A stretch of 64,000 nt of DNA from NCBI RefSeq assembly GCF_001552635.1, contig NZ_BCRO01000031.1, positions 1-64,000 on the forward strand, given 5' to 3'. The notes under the pieces were generated by a model that saw only the letters and a program-made list of their open reading frames with translations, searched no databases and had not been told where the DNA came from. A program made the position numbers and the translations under genes. Below are positions 43,905-53,598 of this stretch, piece by piece. Positions within the stretch are counted from its first letter, which is position 1. Each line of letters opens with the position of its first letter. This stretch comes from Actinomadura hibisca NBRC 15177 (GTDB taxonomy: Bacteria > Actinomycetota > Actinomycetes > Streptosporangiales > Streptosporangiaceae).

Positions 43905-44888
43905 TCACCAGCGGTTGCGCGCCTCCTCGGCCCAGCCGGTGAGGCCGTCGAGGTCCACCCAGGTGCCGTCGTCGGCGCGCGCCCGTCCCGAGAAGTGGCC
44001 GAAGCACTGGTGGGTCTCGTTGCCCACCAGACCCAGTTCGGTGCGGGCCACCTTCTCGTGGAAGGGCCGGAACTCCACCTCGACCCGCGGGCCGGTGATC
44101 CGCCAGGGCCGCGACCAGTCGGTCCGGTCGTAGGTCCACGCCAGCTCGTCGCCGATCTTGTGCAGGCGGCCGTCGAGGAACAGGGCGTTCTCCGTCGAGC
44201 CGGTGCCGTCGGTCCACTTGCCGCCGAGCTGGATCGCCCGGCCGGGCCCGCTTCCGGCCGCCCAGTTCCACGTCATCGAGTACGGCCACTTGCCCCGGCC
44301 GTGGTCGAGCACGGCGAACGAGTCGGTCTCGTCGAACGCGAACTCCGCCGACCCCAGCCACAGGCGGCCGCGCGCCGGGCGGCCGACGTCCTTCAGCGTG
44401 TACTGGAACCGGTTCGGCCCCCACGGCACCACCACGCCAAGCGACTCGTGGCCCTCCGGCAGCGGCACCTCCAGGTCCAGTTCGACGCCGGGCGCGACGG
44501 CCCGGATCGCGGTGCCCGAGGCCGTCTGCTCGATGTCGATCTTCACGCCGCCGCCCCGCACCGACACCGTCCCGGCGCCGCTGCGGTCGGGGAAGACGGC
44601 GCCGCGGGCCAGCGGCACCACCGCGTCCTTGACGGTCTCGGCCCGGGTCTCCCGGTCGAGCACGTACACGCTGTTCACCGCCGCGTAGTCCAGCGAGGAC
44701 GCGACCAGGCCGATGATGTGGCGCGGGGTGACGACGCCCCAGTACTCCCAGCGCTTGCACCGCCCCCAGCCCCGCAGGTTGCCGCGGTGCAGCGGCCGCC
44801 GGGTCCAGCCGACCGCCGCGGCGTTGAGCCGACCGTCGGCCCGGCACAGGTCGACGGGCTCGGTGATCTCCCGCTCGTGGGTGGTCAT
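43905..44888 (-). CDS. DUF2804 family protein
   Basis: This 327-residue protein contains GWGRCKRWEYWGVVTPRHIIGL, then WPYSMTWNWAAGSG and ENALFLDGRLHKIGDELAWTYD, which is the DUF2804 beta-sandwich pattern. Function is unknown. It is the last gene of the carbohydrate operon, its ATG overlapping the GH2 stop (ATGA, 44885-44888), so a role tied to glycan use is likely. It converges on the DUF1707 gene with 17 bp between. Confidence 0.85.
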   Translation of the reverse strand: MTTHEREITEPVDLCRADGRLNAAAVGWTRRPLHRGNLRGWGRCKRWEYWGVVTPRHIIGLVASSLDYAAVNSVYVLDRETRAETVKDAVVPLARGAVFPDRSGAGTVSVRGGGVKIDIEQTASGTAIRAVAPGVELDLEVPLPEGHESLGVVVPWGPNRFQYTLKDVGRPARGRLWLGSAEFAFDETDSFAVLDHGRGKWPYSMTWNWAAGSGPGRAIQLGGKWTDGTGSTENALFLDGRLHKIGDELAWTYDRTDWSRPWRITGPRVEVEFRPFHEKVARTELGLVGNETHQCFGHFSGRARADDGTWVDLDGLTGWAEEARNRW

Positions 44889-46570
44889 GGCAGCCTGAGC
44901 CTTTCGGTGATCGAGCGCAGCAGTTCCGCGGGCAGCTTGAGCACCGCCCGGTCGTAGGTGAGCAGGCCGTTGATCTCGTCCTCCACGTCGGACAGTTGCG
45001 TGTAGACGGTCGCGCTCAGCCCGCGCGCGATGGCGGGGATGATCTGCTCCTCGTGCAGCCGGACGAGCGCTTCGCCGAGCGCCTCCGCCGTTCGGTACCG
45101 GCGGTAGCCGAACTGCTTGTCGCCCCAGAGATGTCCCTCGACCGGCAGGCTGTACCCACCGTATTCGGACAGTATGAGCACCCGTCCGTCGGGGCGGGGC
45201 GGGCGGAACCGGCGGAAGTAGACGTGCAGGCTCTGCATGTCGCCCGCGCGCTGGTCGTGCCAGCCGCTGGCGTGGTCGATCGTGCGGGTCGGGTCGAGTT
45301 CGACGAGTTCGGCGGCGATCCGCGCGGCGTCGAACTGGCCCCAACCTTCGTTGAACGGCACCCACACCGCCAGGCTCACCACGTTGCGCAGGTGCTCGAC
45401 CGTGGCGCGCAGCTCGGCCTCGAAGGCCGCGCGGCCCGCCGCGTCGGCCCGGCCGAACCGGCGGTGGCGGCGGTCGTCCAGCCGCAGGGCGGGCAGGACG
45501 GCGGGCGTGGTGATCACCGACGGGCGGTAGGGCGCGCCGCCGTTGACCATGTCCTGCCAGACGAGCATGCCGAGCCGGTCGCAGTGGTGGTACCAGCGCA
45601 GCGGCTCGATCTTGATGTGCTTGCGCAGCATGGTGAAGCCGAGCCGCTTCATCGTGGCGATGTCGTGGACCATCGCCGCGTCGTCGGGCGGGGTGTAGAG
45701 GCTGTCCGGCCAGTAGCCCTGGTCGAGCACGCCCGCGTGGAAGTAGGGACGGCCGTTCAGCAGCAGCCGGGGGACGCCGTCGGCGTCGGGTCCGACCGAG
45801 AAGGAGCGCATGCCGACGTAGCCGCGCACGTGGTCGGTGCCGAGCGACACGGTGACGTCGTAGAGGAAGGGGTCTTCGGGAGTCCAGGCGCGCACCTCGG
45901 GCAGGGGGATGCGGACGGGTTGACTTGCTGGAACCGTGGCGTGCGCGACCAGCGAGCCTCCGGCGGAGATCTCGACCTGCGCCTCGCCTTCGGACGCATG
46001 GACCGTCACCTCGACGCACGAGTCGTCCAGCAGCGGGGTCAGGGTGAGCCGTTCAACGTGGACGTCGGGCACGCGCTCGGCCCAGACCGTCTGCCAGATG
46101 CCCGACTGCGCGGTGTACCAGATGCCGCCGCGCCGCAGACGCTGCTTGCCCCGCGAGCCGTCCCCGGTGTCGTCCTGGACGGACACGACGACGACGTTCC
46201 CCGTGGGGCGCAGCGCGTCGGTGACGTCGAAGTGGAAGGGGAGGTAGCCGCCGGTGTGCCCGCCGACCTCGACGTCGTTGACCCACACCCGGCAGGTCTG
46301 GTCGACCGCGCCGAAGTGCAGCAGCACCCGGCCATCGGCGAAACCGTCCGGCAGGTCGAACGAGCGGCGGTACCAGAGGGTCTCCCCCGGGAGCAGTTGC
46401 CGGTTCACCCCGGACAGCGGCGCTTCCGGCGAGTACGGCACGAGGATCTCGCCCTGGTAGTTATCGGGGGCGTCGTCGCTGAACGCGTACTGCCAGCGGC
46501 CGTTGAGGTTCAGGTAGCTGTCGCGGACGAGCTGAGGGCGCGGGTACTCCGGAAGCGGGTTATCCGACAC
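44885..46570 (-). CDS. Glycoside hydrolase family 2 enzyme
   Basis: This 561-residue GH2 protein has an N-terminal jelly-roll sugar-binding domain (LNLNGRWQYAFSDDAPDN, HFGAVDQTCRVWVNDVEVGGHTGG), an immunoglobulin-like middle and a TIM barrel. In the barrel, VWVPFNEGWGQ holds the acid/base Glu and ILSEYGGYS the nucleophile Glu. GH2 includes beta-galactosidases, glucuronidases and mannosidases; specificity is not readable. It has no signal peptide, so substrate is probably imported by the operon's MFS protein. It overlaps the GH36 gene by 11 bp. Confidence 0.9.
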   Translation of the reverse strand: MSDNPLPEYPRPQLVRDSYLNLNGRWQYAFSDDAPDNYQGEILVPYSPEAPLSGVNRQLLPGETLWYRRSFDLPDGFADGRVLLHFGAVDQTCRVWVNDVEVGGHTGGYLPFHFDVTDALRPTGNVVVVSVQDDTGDGSRGKQRLRRGGIWYTAQSGIWQTVWAERVPDVHVERLTLTPLLDDSCVEVTVHASEGEAQVEISAGGSLVAHATVPASQPVRIPLPEVRAWTPEDPFLYDVTVSLGTDHVRGYVGMRSFSVGPDADGVPRLLLNGRPYFHAGVLDQGYWPDSLYTPPDDAAMVHDIATMKRLGFTMLRKHIKIEPLRWYHHCDRLGMLVWQDMVNGGAPYRPSVITTPAVLPALRLDDRRHRRFGRADAAGRAAFEAELRATVEHLRNVVSLAVWVPFNEGWGQFDAARIAAELVELDPTRTIDHASGWHDQRAGDMQSLHVYFRRFRPPRPDGRVLILSEYGGYSLPVEGHLWGDKQFGYRRYRTAEALGEALVRLHEEQIIPAIARGLSATVYTQLSDVEDEINGLLTYDRAVLKLPAELLRSITERLRLP

Positions 46571-48584
46571 GGGTGAACCTCTTCAGTTCGCTGCTGGACT
46601 CGAATGGCCACGGCCGGGGCAACCCGTGGTTCATCAGCACGACGCCGTGGTGGATCTCCCCGGTGTCCCGGTCGCGGTAGCGGCCGTCCGGGTCGAGGCC
46701 CTTGATCCGGACGGGGGCCGTCGCGTGGACCAGCATCGTCGGCCGCCAGGAGAGGACGATGACGTCCGCGTCACGGGTGTACTGCACGGCCCAGTCGGCG
46801 AGACGGTCGGCGCGGCCACCGTGCACGACCGGGCGGATCTCCTTGTACCGCTCGACGAGGTGTGCCGCCTCCGCCAGGTCGGCCGGGCTCCATCGCCGCA
46901 GGTCGCCGCCGATGCCGAGCGCGCCCGCCATCGCGACGTGGAAGCGGAAGGCGAGCGGTGTCGGCCTGCCGGTGATGGCGTTCGGGCTGTCGGTCACCCA
47001 CGCGCCCATCGTGCAGGCCGGGTAGAGCCGGCCGTAACCGTGCTGGATCGCGATGCGCTGGGCGGCGTCGGTGTTGTCGGAGGTCCAGATCTGGTCGGTG
47101 CGGGCGAGTATGCCGAGGTCAGCGCGGCCTCCGCCGCTCGCGCAGCCCTCGATCATCAGGTGCGGGTGAGCCGCGCGCAGGCGGTCGATCACGGCGTACA
47201 CGTTGCGGATGTACGGCACCCACACGTCGTCACCGGCCTCGGTGACAGGCCGGTTCATGTCCCACTTGAGGAACGCGATGTCGTTGCCGGTCACCAGCTC
47301 GTCGAGCCGGTCGTACACCCACGCGGCAACGTCGTCCCGAGCAAGGTCGAGCAGCAGTTGGTCGCGCACTTCGGACGAGTGGCGGTTCGGCTGGCGCAGT
47401 ACCCATTCGGGGTGCTTGCGGTAAAGCTCGCTGTCTTCATTGACTGACTCCGGCTCCACCCACAGGCCGAAGTCCATGCCGAGCCGCTTCACGTGCTCGA
47501 TCAGCGGAGTGAGGCCGTCGGGGAAACGTTCGGGGTCCGGCCACCAGTCGCCCAGGCCCGCCGTCTCGCCCCGGCGACCGGCGAACCAGCCGTCGTCCAC
47601 CACGAACAGCTCGACGCCGATGCCAGCGGCCAGGTCGGCCAGCTCCATCTGCTGCGCCTGGGAGATGTCGAACTCGGTCGCCTCCCACGAGTTGAAGATC
47701 ACCGGCCGGGTCCGGTCGGGCGCGGGCAGGACATGGCAGCGGACGTGGTCGTGCCAGCGGTGGCTGATCCCGCCGAATCCCTCGGCCGAGTAGATGCCGG
47801 TGAACTTCGGCGTCTCCAGGGTTTCGCCTGGTCCGAGCCGCCAGGTCACGCCCTCGTGGCCGAACCCGCCGGTCCAGCCCGCGCGGCCGTCGCGATCGTG
47901 TTCGCAGGTGATGCGCCAACTTCCGCTCCAGGCCAGCGCCGCGCTCCACACCTCGCCGTGGTCCTCGGTCGCGTCGCCCGCGTCGAGCATCACCCACGGG
48001 TTGGCGTGGTGGCCGCTGTGCCCGCGCCTGCTGGTCAGCGTGGTCTCGGCCATCGCGAGCGGCGTGCGCCTGGTCTGGAACTCCGCGCCCCACTCGCCGG
48101 TGACGTGGGTGAGCCGGTAGTCCGGGCGGTGCGGGACGGTCCAGGCCGCCGAGTCGCAGCGCAGGATCGTGATCGGTGCCGCGCCGGTGTTGCGCAGGGT
48201 CGTCCAGCGGTCGATGGCGTCGTCGCCGGGCCTGACGCGGTAGTGGAGATCGATCTCCAGCGGGTAGTGCCGGTCGGCCATTCTGATGGTCAGGTGGCTG
48301 CCCGGATTGTCGTCGGTGATGTCGTGGCCGAGGTGCTGCCATTCGACGCCGCGTACGCCGTCGTCGTATCTGATCTGTAGGCCCGCCACGCCGAACCGTC
48401 CGCCGCCCTCGCTGGCGAGTTCCTCGCGTCCGGCGGGTAGGGCGCGGGCCTGGTCGAGCGTGAGGGGCGGCCCCCAGTGGGCGCAGCGCGGCGCGCCGTC
48501 CGGTCCGAGCCGCACGGCGTACGCGCTGGACGGGGTGGTGAGCAGCCACAAACCGGGTTCTTCGTGAACGATCACGACAACCAC
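46560..48584 (-). CDS. GH36 alpha-galactosidase
   Basis: This 674-residue protein has the GH36 layout: an N-terminal beta-supersandwich and a TIM barrel with LKWDMNRPVTEAG (nucleophile Asp). IEGCASGGGRADLG holds the conserved Cys-x-x-Gly-Gly-Gly and is followed by the QIWTSDNTD segment with the acid/base Asp. It releases terminal alpha-galactose. Cytoplasmic by sequence. The start, in a run of Val codons (MVVVIV), lies inside the 3' end of the GH13 gene (13-bp overlap). Confidence 0.93.
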   Translation of the reverse strand: MVVVIVHEEPGLWLLTTPSSAYAVRLGPDGAPRCAHWGPPLTLDQARALPAGREELASEGGGRFGVAGLQIRYDDGVRGVEWQHLGHDITDDNPGSHLTIRMADRHYPLEIDLHYRVRPGDDAIDRWTTLRNTGAAPITILRCDSAAWTVPHRPDYRLTHVTGEWGAEFQTRRTPLAMAETTLTSRRGHSGHHANPWVMLDAGDATEDHGEVWSAALAWSGSWRITCEHDRDGRAGWTGGFGHEGVTWRLGPGETLETPKFTGIYSAEGFGGISHRWHDHVRCHVLPAPDRTRPVIFNSWEATEFDISQAQQMELADLAAGIGVELFVVDDGWFAGRRGETAGLGDWWPDPERFPDGLTPLIEHVKRLGMDFGLWVEPESVNEDSELYRKHPEWVLRQPNRHSSEVRDQLLLDLARDDVAAWVYDRLDELVTGNDIAFLKWDMNRPVTEAGDDVWVPYIRNVYAVIDRLRAAHPHLMIEGCASGGGRADLGILARTDQIWTSDNTDAAQRIAIQHGYGRLYPACTMGAWVTDSPNAITGRPTPLAFRFHVAMAGALGIGGDLRRWSPADLAEAAHLVERYKEIRPVVHGGRADRLADWAVQYTRDADVIVLSWRPTMLVHATAPVRIKGLDPDGRYRDRDTGEIHHGVVLMNHGLPRPWPFESSSELKRFTRVG

Positions 48585-50218
48585 ACTCCGGTGTCGGGTG
48601 GCAGCAGGTCGCCGTCGAGCGGTCCGCTGGCGAGCAGCACGTTCTGGTGCGGAGCCAGCGGCACCGGTTCGGAGCCGAAGTTCACCATCAGCGTGAAATC
48701 GGGGTCGCGGGCGAAGGCCAGCACGCTAGGAGGTGCGTTCAGCCAGGTCAGGTCGCCGTCGCCGAGCGCGGGGTGATCGCGCCGGAGGGCGAGGGCGGTC
48801 CGGTAGAGGTTCAGCGTGGAGCCGGGGTCGGCTTGCTGCGCGGCCACGGTCAGCTCTGCCCAGTCCTTCGGCTGTGGCAGCCACGTTTCTGGGGAGACGC
48901 GGGTATCCGCATCGCCGAATCCGTACGGTGCGGCCGTGCCGGACCAGGGGAGCGGCACGCGGCAACCGTCCCGCCCCATGAACGTGCGGAGCGTGCGTTC
49001 GAACATCGGGTCCTGCCGGGCCTCGTCCGGGATGGTGAGGTGTTCCGGCAGGCCCAGCTCGTCGCCCTGGTAGATGTACGCGCCGCCGGGCAGGGCGAGT
49101 AGCAGCAGCGCGGCGGCGCGGGCCCGCCTGGTGCCCAGCTCGACGTCGACGTCCATCCGACCCAGGAGGACGTCGGGGGTCGGCGCGCGGACCAGGGCTT
49201 GGTCGACGCCGTATCGGGTCACCATGCGCGGCACGTCATGGTTGCCCAGCACCCACGGGATCGACCCGCCCGTCTCGCGCGCCAGCCGGTGCGACTCGTC
49301 GATGACCGCGCGGAACTCCTCGGCCGACCACGGAGCCGGCATCAGTTTGAAGTTGAACAGCTGGGCCAGCCCGTCCCCCACCAGGTAGGGCCTGGCCTGG
49401 TCGGCGTCGAACCACATCTCCGCGACGGCGCTCCGGTCACCGGGATAGGAGTCGAGGATCGTGCGCCAGGACCGGTAGAGCTCCAGCAACTCCGGCTGGT
49501 GCTCGTAGGGTGTGGCCGCCAGGCCCGGCGTGAGCGGGCTGCTCTGGTCGCCGGGAACGACGTCGGGCAGGCCGTCCTGCTTGAACAACATGTTGGCCAC
49601 GTCGATCCGGAACCCGGCCACGCCCCGGTCCAGCCAGAACCGCAACACCTCCTCGAACAGGGCGACCACGTCGGGGTGCCGCCAGTTCCAGTCGGGCTGG
49701 GCGGAGTCGAACAGGTGCAGGTACCACTGCCCGTCGGCCACCTGGGTCCAGGCCGGGCCGCCGAACAACGACCGCCAGTTGTTGGGCTTGTCGCGGAAGA
49801 CGAACCGCTCGCGCTCCGGGCTGCCGGGACCGGCGGCCAGCGCGGCGCGGAACCATGGATGCTCGGCCGAGCAGTGGTTGGGAACGATGTCGACGATCAC
49901 CTTGATATCCCGCGCCGCCGCCCCCGCCACGAGCGCGTCGAAGTCGGCCAGCGTGCCGTAGCGCGGATCGACGTCGCGGTAGTCGGCCACGTCGTAGCCG
50001 CCGTCGGCCAGCGGCGAGGGGTAGAACGGGCTCAGCCAGAGCGCGTCCACCCCCAGGTCGGCCAGGTGGTCGAGCCGGGACAACACGCCGGGCAGGTCCC
50101 CTTCGCCGTCGCCGTTGGAGTCGGCGAAGCTGCGCGGGTAGACCTGGTAGACGACGGCGTCCCGCCACCACGGTCCCGGCCCCGGCCGGTCCCCGTCAGA
50201 CGATCGTTCAGCGGACAC
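48572..50218 (-). CDS. GH13 alpha-glucosidase
   Basis: This 548-residue GH13 protein of the oligo-1,6-glucosidase/alpha-glucosidase type starts WWRDAVVYQVYPRSFADSNGDG. It has VIVDIVPNHCS, GFRIDVANML (nucleophile Asp), VAEMWFDA (acid/base Glu region) and WVLGNHDVPR (conserved His-Asp). DVVPNHTS is normally seen, so Thr to Cys is a minor change. It hydrolyses alpha-glucosides inside the cell. It overlaps the MFS gene by 11 bp and the GH36 gene by 13 bp in one operon. Confidence 0.93.
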   Translation of the reverse strand: MSAERSSDGDRPGPGPWWRDAVVYQVYPRSFADSNGDGEGDLPGVLSRLDHLADLGVDALWLSPFYPSPLADGGYDVADYRDVDPRYGTLADFDALVAGAAARDIKVIVDIVPNHCSAEHPWFRAALAAGPGSPERERFVFRDKPNNWRSLFGGPAWTQVADGQWYLHLFDSAQPDWNWRHPDVVALFEEVLRFWLDRGVAGFRIDVANMLFKQDGLPDVVPGDQSSPLTPGLAATPYEHQPELLELYRSWRTILDSYPGDRSAVAEMWFDADQARPYLVGDGLAQLFNFKLMPAPWSAEEFRAVIDESHRLARETGGSIPWVLGNHDVPRMVTRYGVDQALVRAPTPDVLLGRMDVDVELGTRRARAAALLLLALPGGAYIYQGDELGLPEHLTIPDEARQDPMFERTLRTFMGRDGCRVPLPWSGTAAPYGFGDADTRVSPETWLPQPKDWAELTVAAQQADPGSTLNLYRTALALRRDHPALGDGDLTWLNAPPSVLAFARDPDFTLMVNFGSEPVPLAPHQNVLLASGPLDGDLLPPDTGVWLS

Positions 50219-51524
50219 CGCGAATCCTCCAGATCAGGCAGGCTCCGAGCGCGGCGAAGGCGGACGCCACGCCGTACATGAGCGGGTAGCCGCCGGCCGA
50301 GGTGACCAGCGGCGCGGCGATCACCGGGCCGAGCGCGTTGGCCGCCGAGTTGGCCAGGCTCACGATGCCGAGGTCCTTGGCCCGGTCGGCGTCGGTGGGC
50401 AGCAGCTGGGTGACCATCGCCTGGTCGACGGCGGCGAAGATCCCGTAGCCCGCGCCGAGCAGCACCGACGCCGCGATGGCGGCGGTCCAGCTGGTCAGCA
50501 GCGTCAGCACCAGCCCGGAGGCGGCCATCGTGAGGCCGCCGACGAACACGGCGGGCCTGCGGCTGCCGTACCGGTCGGACAACCAGCCCGCCGCCAGCGT
50601 CGGCACGACGCTGCTCAGCGTGAACACCGCCACGAGCACCACGACGCCCTGCTCGACGGTCGACCCGGGGAACAGCCGCTCGTAGTGGACGGCGTCCCGC
50701 AGGTAGTACTGGAGGTAGCCGATCGCCATCGCGAGCGTGAGGGTGATCAGTAGCCGGCTCGTCCAGGCCCAGGCGAAGTCGGGATGCCTGCGCGGGCTCA
50801 CCCACAGGCCGCGCAGGAAGGCCCGCAGGTCGAACGGCGCGGCCGTCCCAACCGTGGCCGTCTCGACCGTGGCGACGGCGGTCCCAGCGCTTCCAGCGGC
50901 GGTGGCGACAGTGTCGGAAGCCTCCACGGGTTCGCGGGTGAACAGGCCGAAGGGCAGGATCAGCAGCAGCGTCAGGGCCGCCATCGCGAGGAACCCGCTC
51001 CGCACGCCGGTCAGCAGGACCGTCACCACCACCCCGCCCAGCAGCGGCCCGGTCAGCTGGCCCACGGCCGCCAGCGCGGACGCCTTGCCGCGCTGGTGGA
51101 CCGGCACCTGGTCGGGCACTGTGGCGATGGCGGCGGCCAGGGCGGCGGTGAACGCGAGTTGCGCGACCGCCCAGCCGACGACCAGCCCGGCCAGCGAGTC
51201 CTGCCAGGCGAGGAACACCAGCGCGGCGGCGCAGACCAGCGCGCCGCCCACGATCCAGGGGCGGCGCCGGCCGAACCGGGACCGGGTCCGGTCCGACAGG
51301 GCGCCGAACAGCGGGTTGGCGACGATCGTGCAGGCGGCGCCGACCGCGAACACGACCGCCAGCGACGCCTCCTTGTGCTCGGGATCGACGCGCACCATGT
51401 GGGAGGGCAGCAGGACCTGGTTGCCGACGGTCATCGCCATGATGACGCCCATCTGGGCGAGCGCCAGCAGCGCCATCCAGCCGGCCGACACCCGTCTCAC
51501 GGGCGTGGTGCGCACCTCGTGCAT
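50208..51524 (-). CDS. MFS transporter of the glycoside operon
   Basis: This 438-residue, 12-helix major facilitator protein has the loop 2-3 signature GALSDRTRSRFGRRRPW and an insert rich in Ala/Thr/Val between helices 6 and 7. It is a paralog of the protein at 2706. As first gene of the operon it probably imports oligosaccharides or glycosides for the downstream GH13, GH36 and GH2 enzymes. ATG 51524 with GAAGGAAC is chosen over an upstream in-frame start at 51560, which would overlap the regulatory region. Confidence 0.88.
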   Translation of the reverse strand: MHEVRTTPVRRVSAGWMALLALAQMGVIMAMTVGNQVLLPSHMVRVDPEHKEASLAVVFAVGAACTIVANPLFGALSDRTRSRFGRRRPWIVGGALVCAAALVFLAWQDSLAGLVVGWAVAQLAFTAALAAAIATVPDQVPVHQRGKASALAAVGQLTGPLLGGVVVTVLLTGVRSGFLAMAALTLLLILPFGLFTREPVEASDTVATAAGSAGTAVATVETATVGTAAPFDLRAFLRGLWVSPRRHPDFAWAWTSRLLITLTLAMAIGYLQYYLRDAVHYERLFPGSTVEQGVVVLVAVFTLSSVVPTLAAGWLSDRYGSRRPAVFVGGLTMAASGLVLTLLTSWTAAIAASVLLGAGYGIFAAVDQAMVTQLLPTDADRAKDLGIVSLANSAANALGPVIAAPLVTSAGGYPLMYGVASAFAALGACLIWRIRGVR

Positions 51525-51565
51525 GCGGTTCCTTCGGGGGAAAACATGAGAGGCTGACACGTTAG

Positions 51566-51586
51566 AACATGACAGGGCGTTATGTT
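51566..51586. promoter_or_regulatory. Candidate operator for glycoside operon/TetR gene
   Basis: AACAT (51566-51570) and ATGTT (51582-51586) are inverted around an 11-bp centre. They sit exactly between the divergent MFS and TetR genes and overlap the first possible ATG of the TetR gene (51569). Symmetry is short, so this is tentative. Confidence 0.4.
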
Positions 51587-52228
51587 AAGACTGAGAACGT
51601 GGAGAATCCCGGCATCCGGCGGCGGCCGGTCCAGCAGCGGAGCATCGACCGGGTCGAGCGCATCCTGGACGCCTGCGCCCGCCTGCTGGACGAGGTGGGC
51701 CTCGACGCGCTGACCACCGCCGAGGTCGCCCGGCGGGCCGGGGTGCCGGGCGGCACCGTCTACCAGTTCTTCGACGGCAAGCCCGGCATGTTGCGCGAGC
51801 TGGCGCTGCGCAACCTGGAACTGCTCCTCCTGCGGCTGCGCCGCCGGGTGGCCGAGGGGGGCGCGCTCACCTGGCCGCAGGCGGTCGAACTCGTGCTGGC
51901 CGAGACCATCGAGATGCGCAGGACGGTCCCCGGTTACACCGTGGTCGACTTCGCCGACACCCGGTCCGGCGGGCAGACGTTCCTGCCGCAGGGCGAGGCG
52001 GCCGAGGGCGGGGACGTGCTGGCCGAGCGGCTCTACCACTTCGCCCTCGACGAGGCCGGGCTGCCGCCGCTCCCCGACCCCTACCGCGTCATGCGGCTGG
52101 CCATCCAGACCACGGCCGCCGCCCTCCAGCTCGCCTTCGCGGCCTCCCCGGACGGCGACCCCCTCATGATCGAGCAAGGACGCAGGATGCTGCGCGCCTA
52201 CTTCACCGAGGTGTCCTCCGCCGAGTGA
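51569..52228 (+). CDS. TetR family regulator of glycoside operon
   Basis: This protein of up to 219 residues has the HTH ILDACARLLDEVGLDALTTAEVARRAGVPGGTVYQFFDGKPGML and an alpha-helical ligand domain (LAETIEMRRTVPGYTVVDFADTR). It is divergent from the five-gene carbohydrate operon 45 bp away and is its probable regulator. ATG 51569 has no ribosome site and lies in a palindrome; GTG 51599, just before the conserved part, is the alternative start. The inducer is presumably a glycoside. Confidence 0.85.
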   Translation: MTGRYVKTENVENPGIRRRPVQQRSIDRVERILDACARLLDEVGLDALTTAEVARRAGVPGGTVYQFFDGKPGMLRELALRNLELLLLRLRRRVAEGGALTWPQAVELVLAETIEMRRTVPGYTVVDFADTRSGGQTFLPQGEAAEGGDVLAERLYHFALDEAGLPPLPDPYRVMRLAIQTTAAALQLAFAASPDGDPLMIEQGRRMLRAYFTEVSSAE

Positions 52229-52327
52229 GACGTGGGGCGGGGGCCCGTCCGGACGGTTGACGAGGACAGGCGGCGGTGGTCCATCGCAATCGCCGCGTCC
52301 GGATCGGGAGCGGGGTACAGGCCTCGG

Positions 52328-52777
52328 CTATTCCTGCGATTGCCGGGGGCCGAGCTGCACGTCCAGCGTCACGACGCCGTGCGGGGCGTCCGGCTGCTGC
52401 CGCGCCTGGTAGTCGCCGATGGTGGGCAGGATCTCCGCGTAACCGCACACGTCACGGAGCATGCGTTCGACACCGGGATAGCCCTCGTCGACGTAGAAGT
52501 CGGCCTCGTACTGGGGCAGCGGCTCCAGGAAGCGGATCTCCAGCGCCGACCGTTCCTCCTTGAGCAGGAACGCGGCGTAGAACTCCTCGTGCGGTTCGGC
52601 GATCCGGCGCTCCAGAGCGTCCATGTCCTCCTCGATGGACGGCGGGAAGACCTTGATCTTGCAGATGCCGAAGCCCTTGAGGCACTTGCGCTTCTTGCGC
52701 CCGAAGGCCCCTTTCACGATCGTGATCCCCTCAGCGCTGCCCTCCAGCAACACGCCGTTCACCACGCTGCTCGCCAT
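52328..52777 (-). CDS. Hypothetical protein
   Basis: This 149-residue soluble protein of unknown function starts MASSVVNGVLLEGSAEGITIVKG. It has a very basic, Cys-containing strip (FGRKKRKCLKGFGICKIKV), then an acidic helical region (EEDMDALERRIAEPHEEFYAAFLLKEE) and a GVVTLDVQLG strand near the end. GAGGAGACC just before ATG 52777 supports this start over an earlier one. No domain recognised. Confidence 0.65.
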   Translation of the reverse strand: MASSVVNGVLLEGSAEGITIVKGAFGRKKRKCLKGFGICKIKVFPPSIEEDMDALERRIAEPHEEFYAAFLLKEERSALEIRFLEPLPQYEADFYVDEGYPGVERMLRDVCGYAEILPTIGDYQARQQPDAPHGVVTLDVQLGPRQSQE

Positions 52778-53010
52778 GAGCCGGTCTCCTCGTGCTCGGC
52801 CGGGTCGATCCCGGTTCTGCGCTGCGGGGTGCGGACCGTGATCCGGACGACGGGCGCGGGCTCGGGGAGCCCGTCGCCGTCCGGCTACTGCGCCCAGGAT
52901 CCCCCCGCTTCGCGTTCCCGTCACCCGCAGGCGGCTGCCCACATCCGGACATCCGGCGAGCGCGACGCCAGGAGCGGCCGGAAACCGCGCGACGGCTCAC
53001 GCCTGGCCTG

Positions 53011-53541
53011 TCAGCGGCTCTCCTGAGCGGTCTCGGGCACCGGTGCCGACGGCACGTCGCCGAGCCCCACCAGCAGGGTGCGCAGCAGCGCCGCGAGTTG
53101 CCGCCGCTCATCGGCGCTCAGGGCGGCCAGCAGGCGTTCCTCCTCGGCCACGTGGTGGGCGAGGACGTCCTCGATGACCTGCCAGCCGCTCTCGGTCAGG
53201 GTGATGGCGACCGAGCGCCGGTTGGCGGGGTCGGTCTCGCGGGTCACCAGGCCCTTGGCCACCAGCCGGTCGATGCGGTTGGTGATCGCGCCCGAGGTGA
53301 CCATGGCGCTGGCGGAGAGCGCGCCGGCGGTCAGCCGGTAGGGCGGCCCGGACCGGCGCAGGGTGCCCAGGATGTCGAACTCCCACAGCTGGAGGCCGTG
53401 GAGGGCGAAGTTCTCGCTCAGCCCGCGTTCGAGCCGGCGGCTCGCGCGCTGGACGCGGCCGATGACGCCCATCGGCGAGGCGTCCAGGTCGGGCCGCTCG
53501 GCGAGCCACTGCTCCAGCACGCGGTCGACGTTGTCGCCCAT
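53011..53541 (-). CDS. MarR family transcriptional regulator
   Basis: This 176-residue winged-helix MarR protein contains SENFALHGLQLWEFDILGTLRRSG. The recognition part is LSASAMVTSGAITNRIDRLVAKGLVTRETDPANRRSVAITLTESG, ending in the typical wing DPANRRS. ATG 53541 after GAAGGGGG is preferred to an upstream in-frame start that lies in the operator region. It is divergent from the EamA transporter, with two palindromic sites between them. Confidence 0.9.
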   Translation of the reverse strand: MGDNVDRVLEQWLAERPDLDASPMGVIGRVQRASRRLERGLSENFALHGLQLWEFDILGTLRRSGPPYRLTAGALSASAMVTSGAITNRIDRLVAKGLVTRETDPANRRSVAITLTESGWQVIEDVLAHHVAEEERLLAALSADERRQLAALLRTLLVGLGDVPSAPVPETAQESR

Positions 53542-53598
53542 CCGGCCCCCTTCTCGACGTGCACGCGGTTGACGCAGCGTATCAACAGTCTTAAAGTC

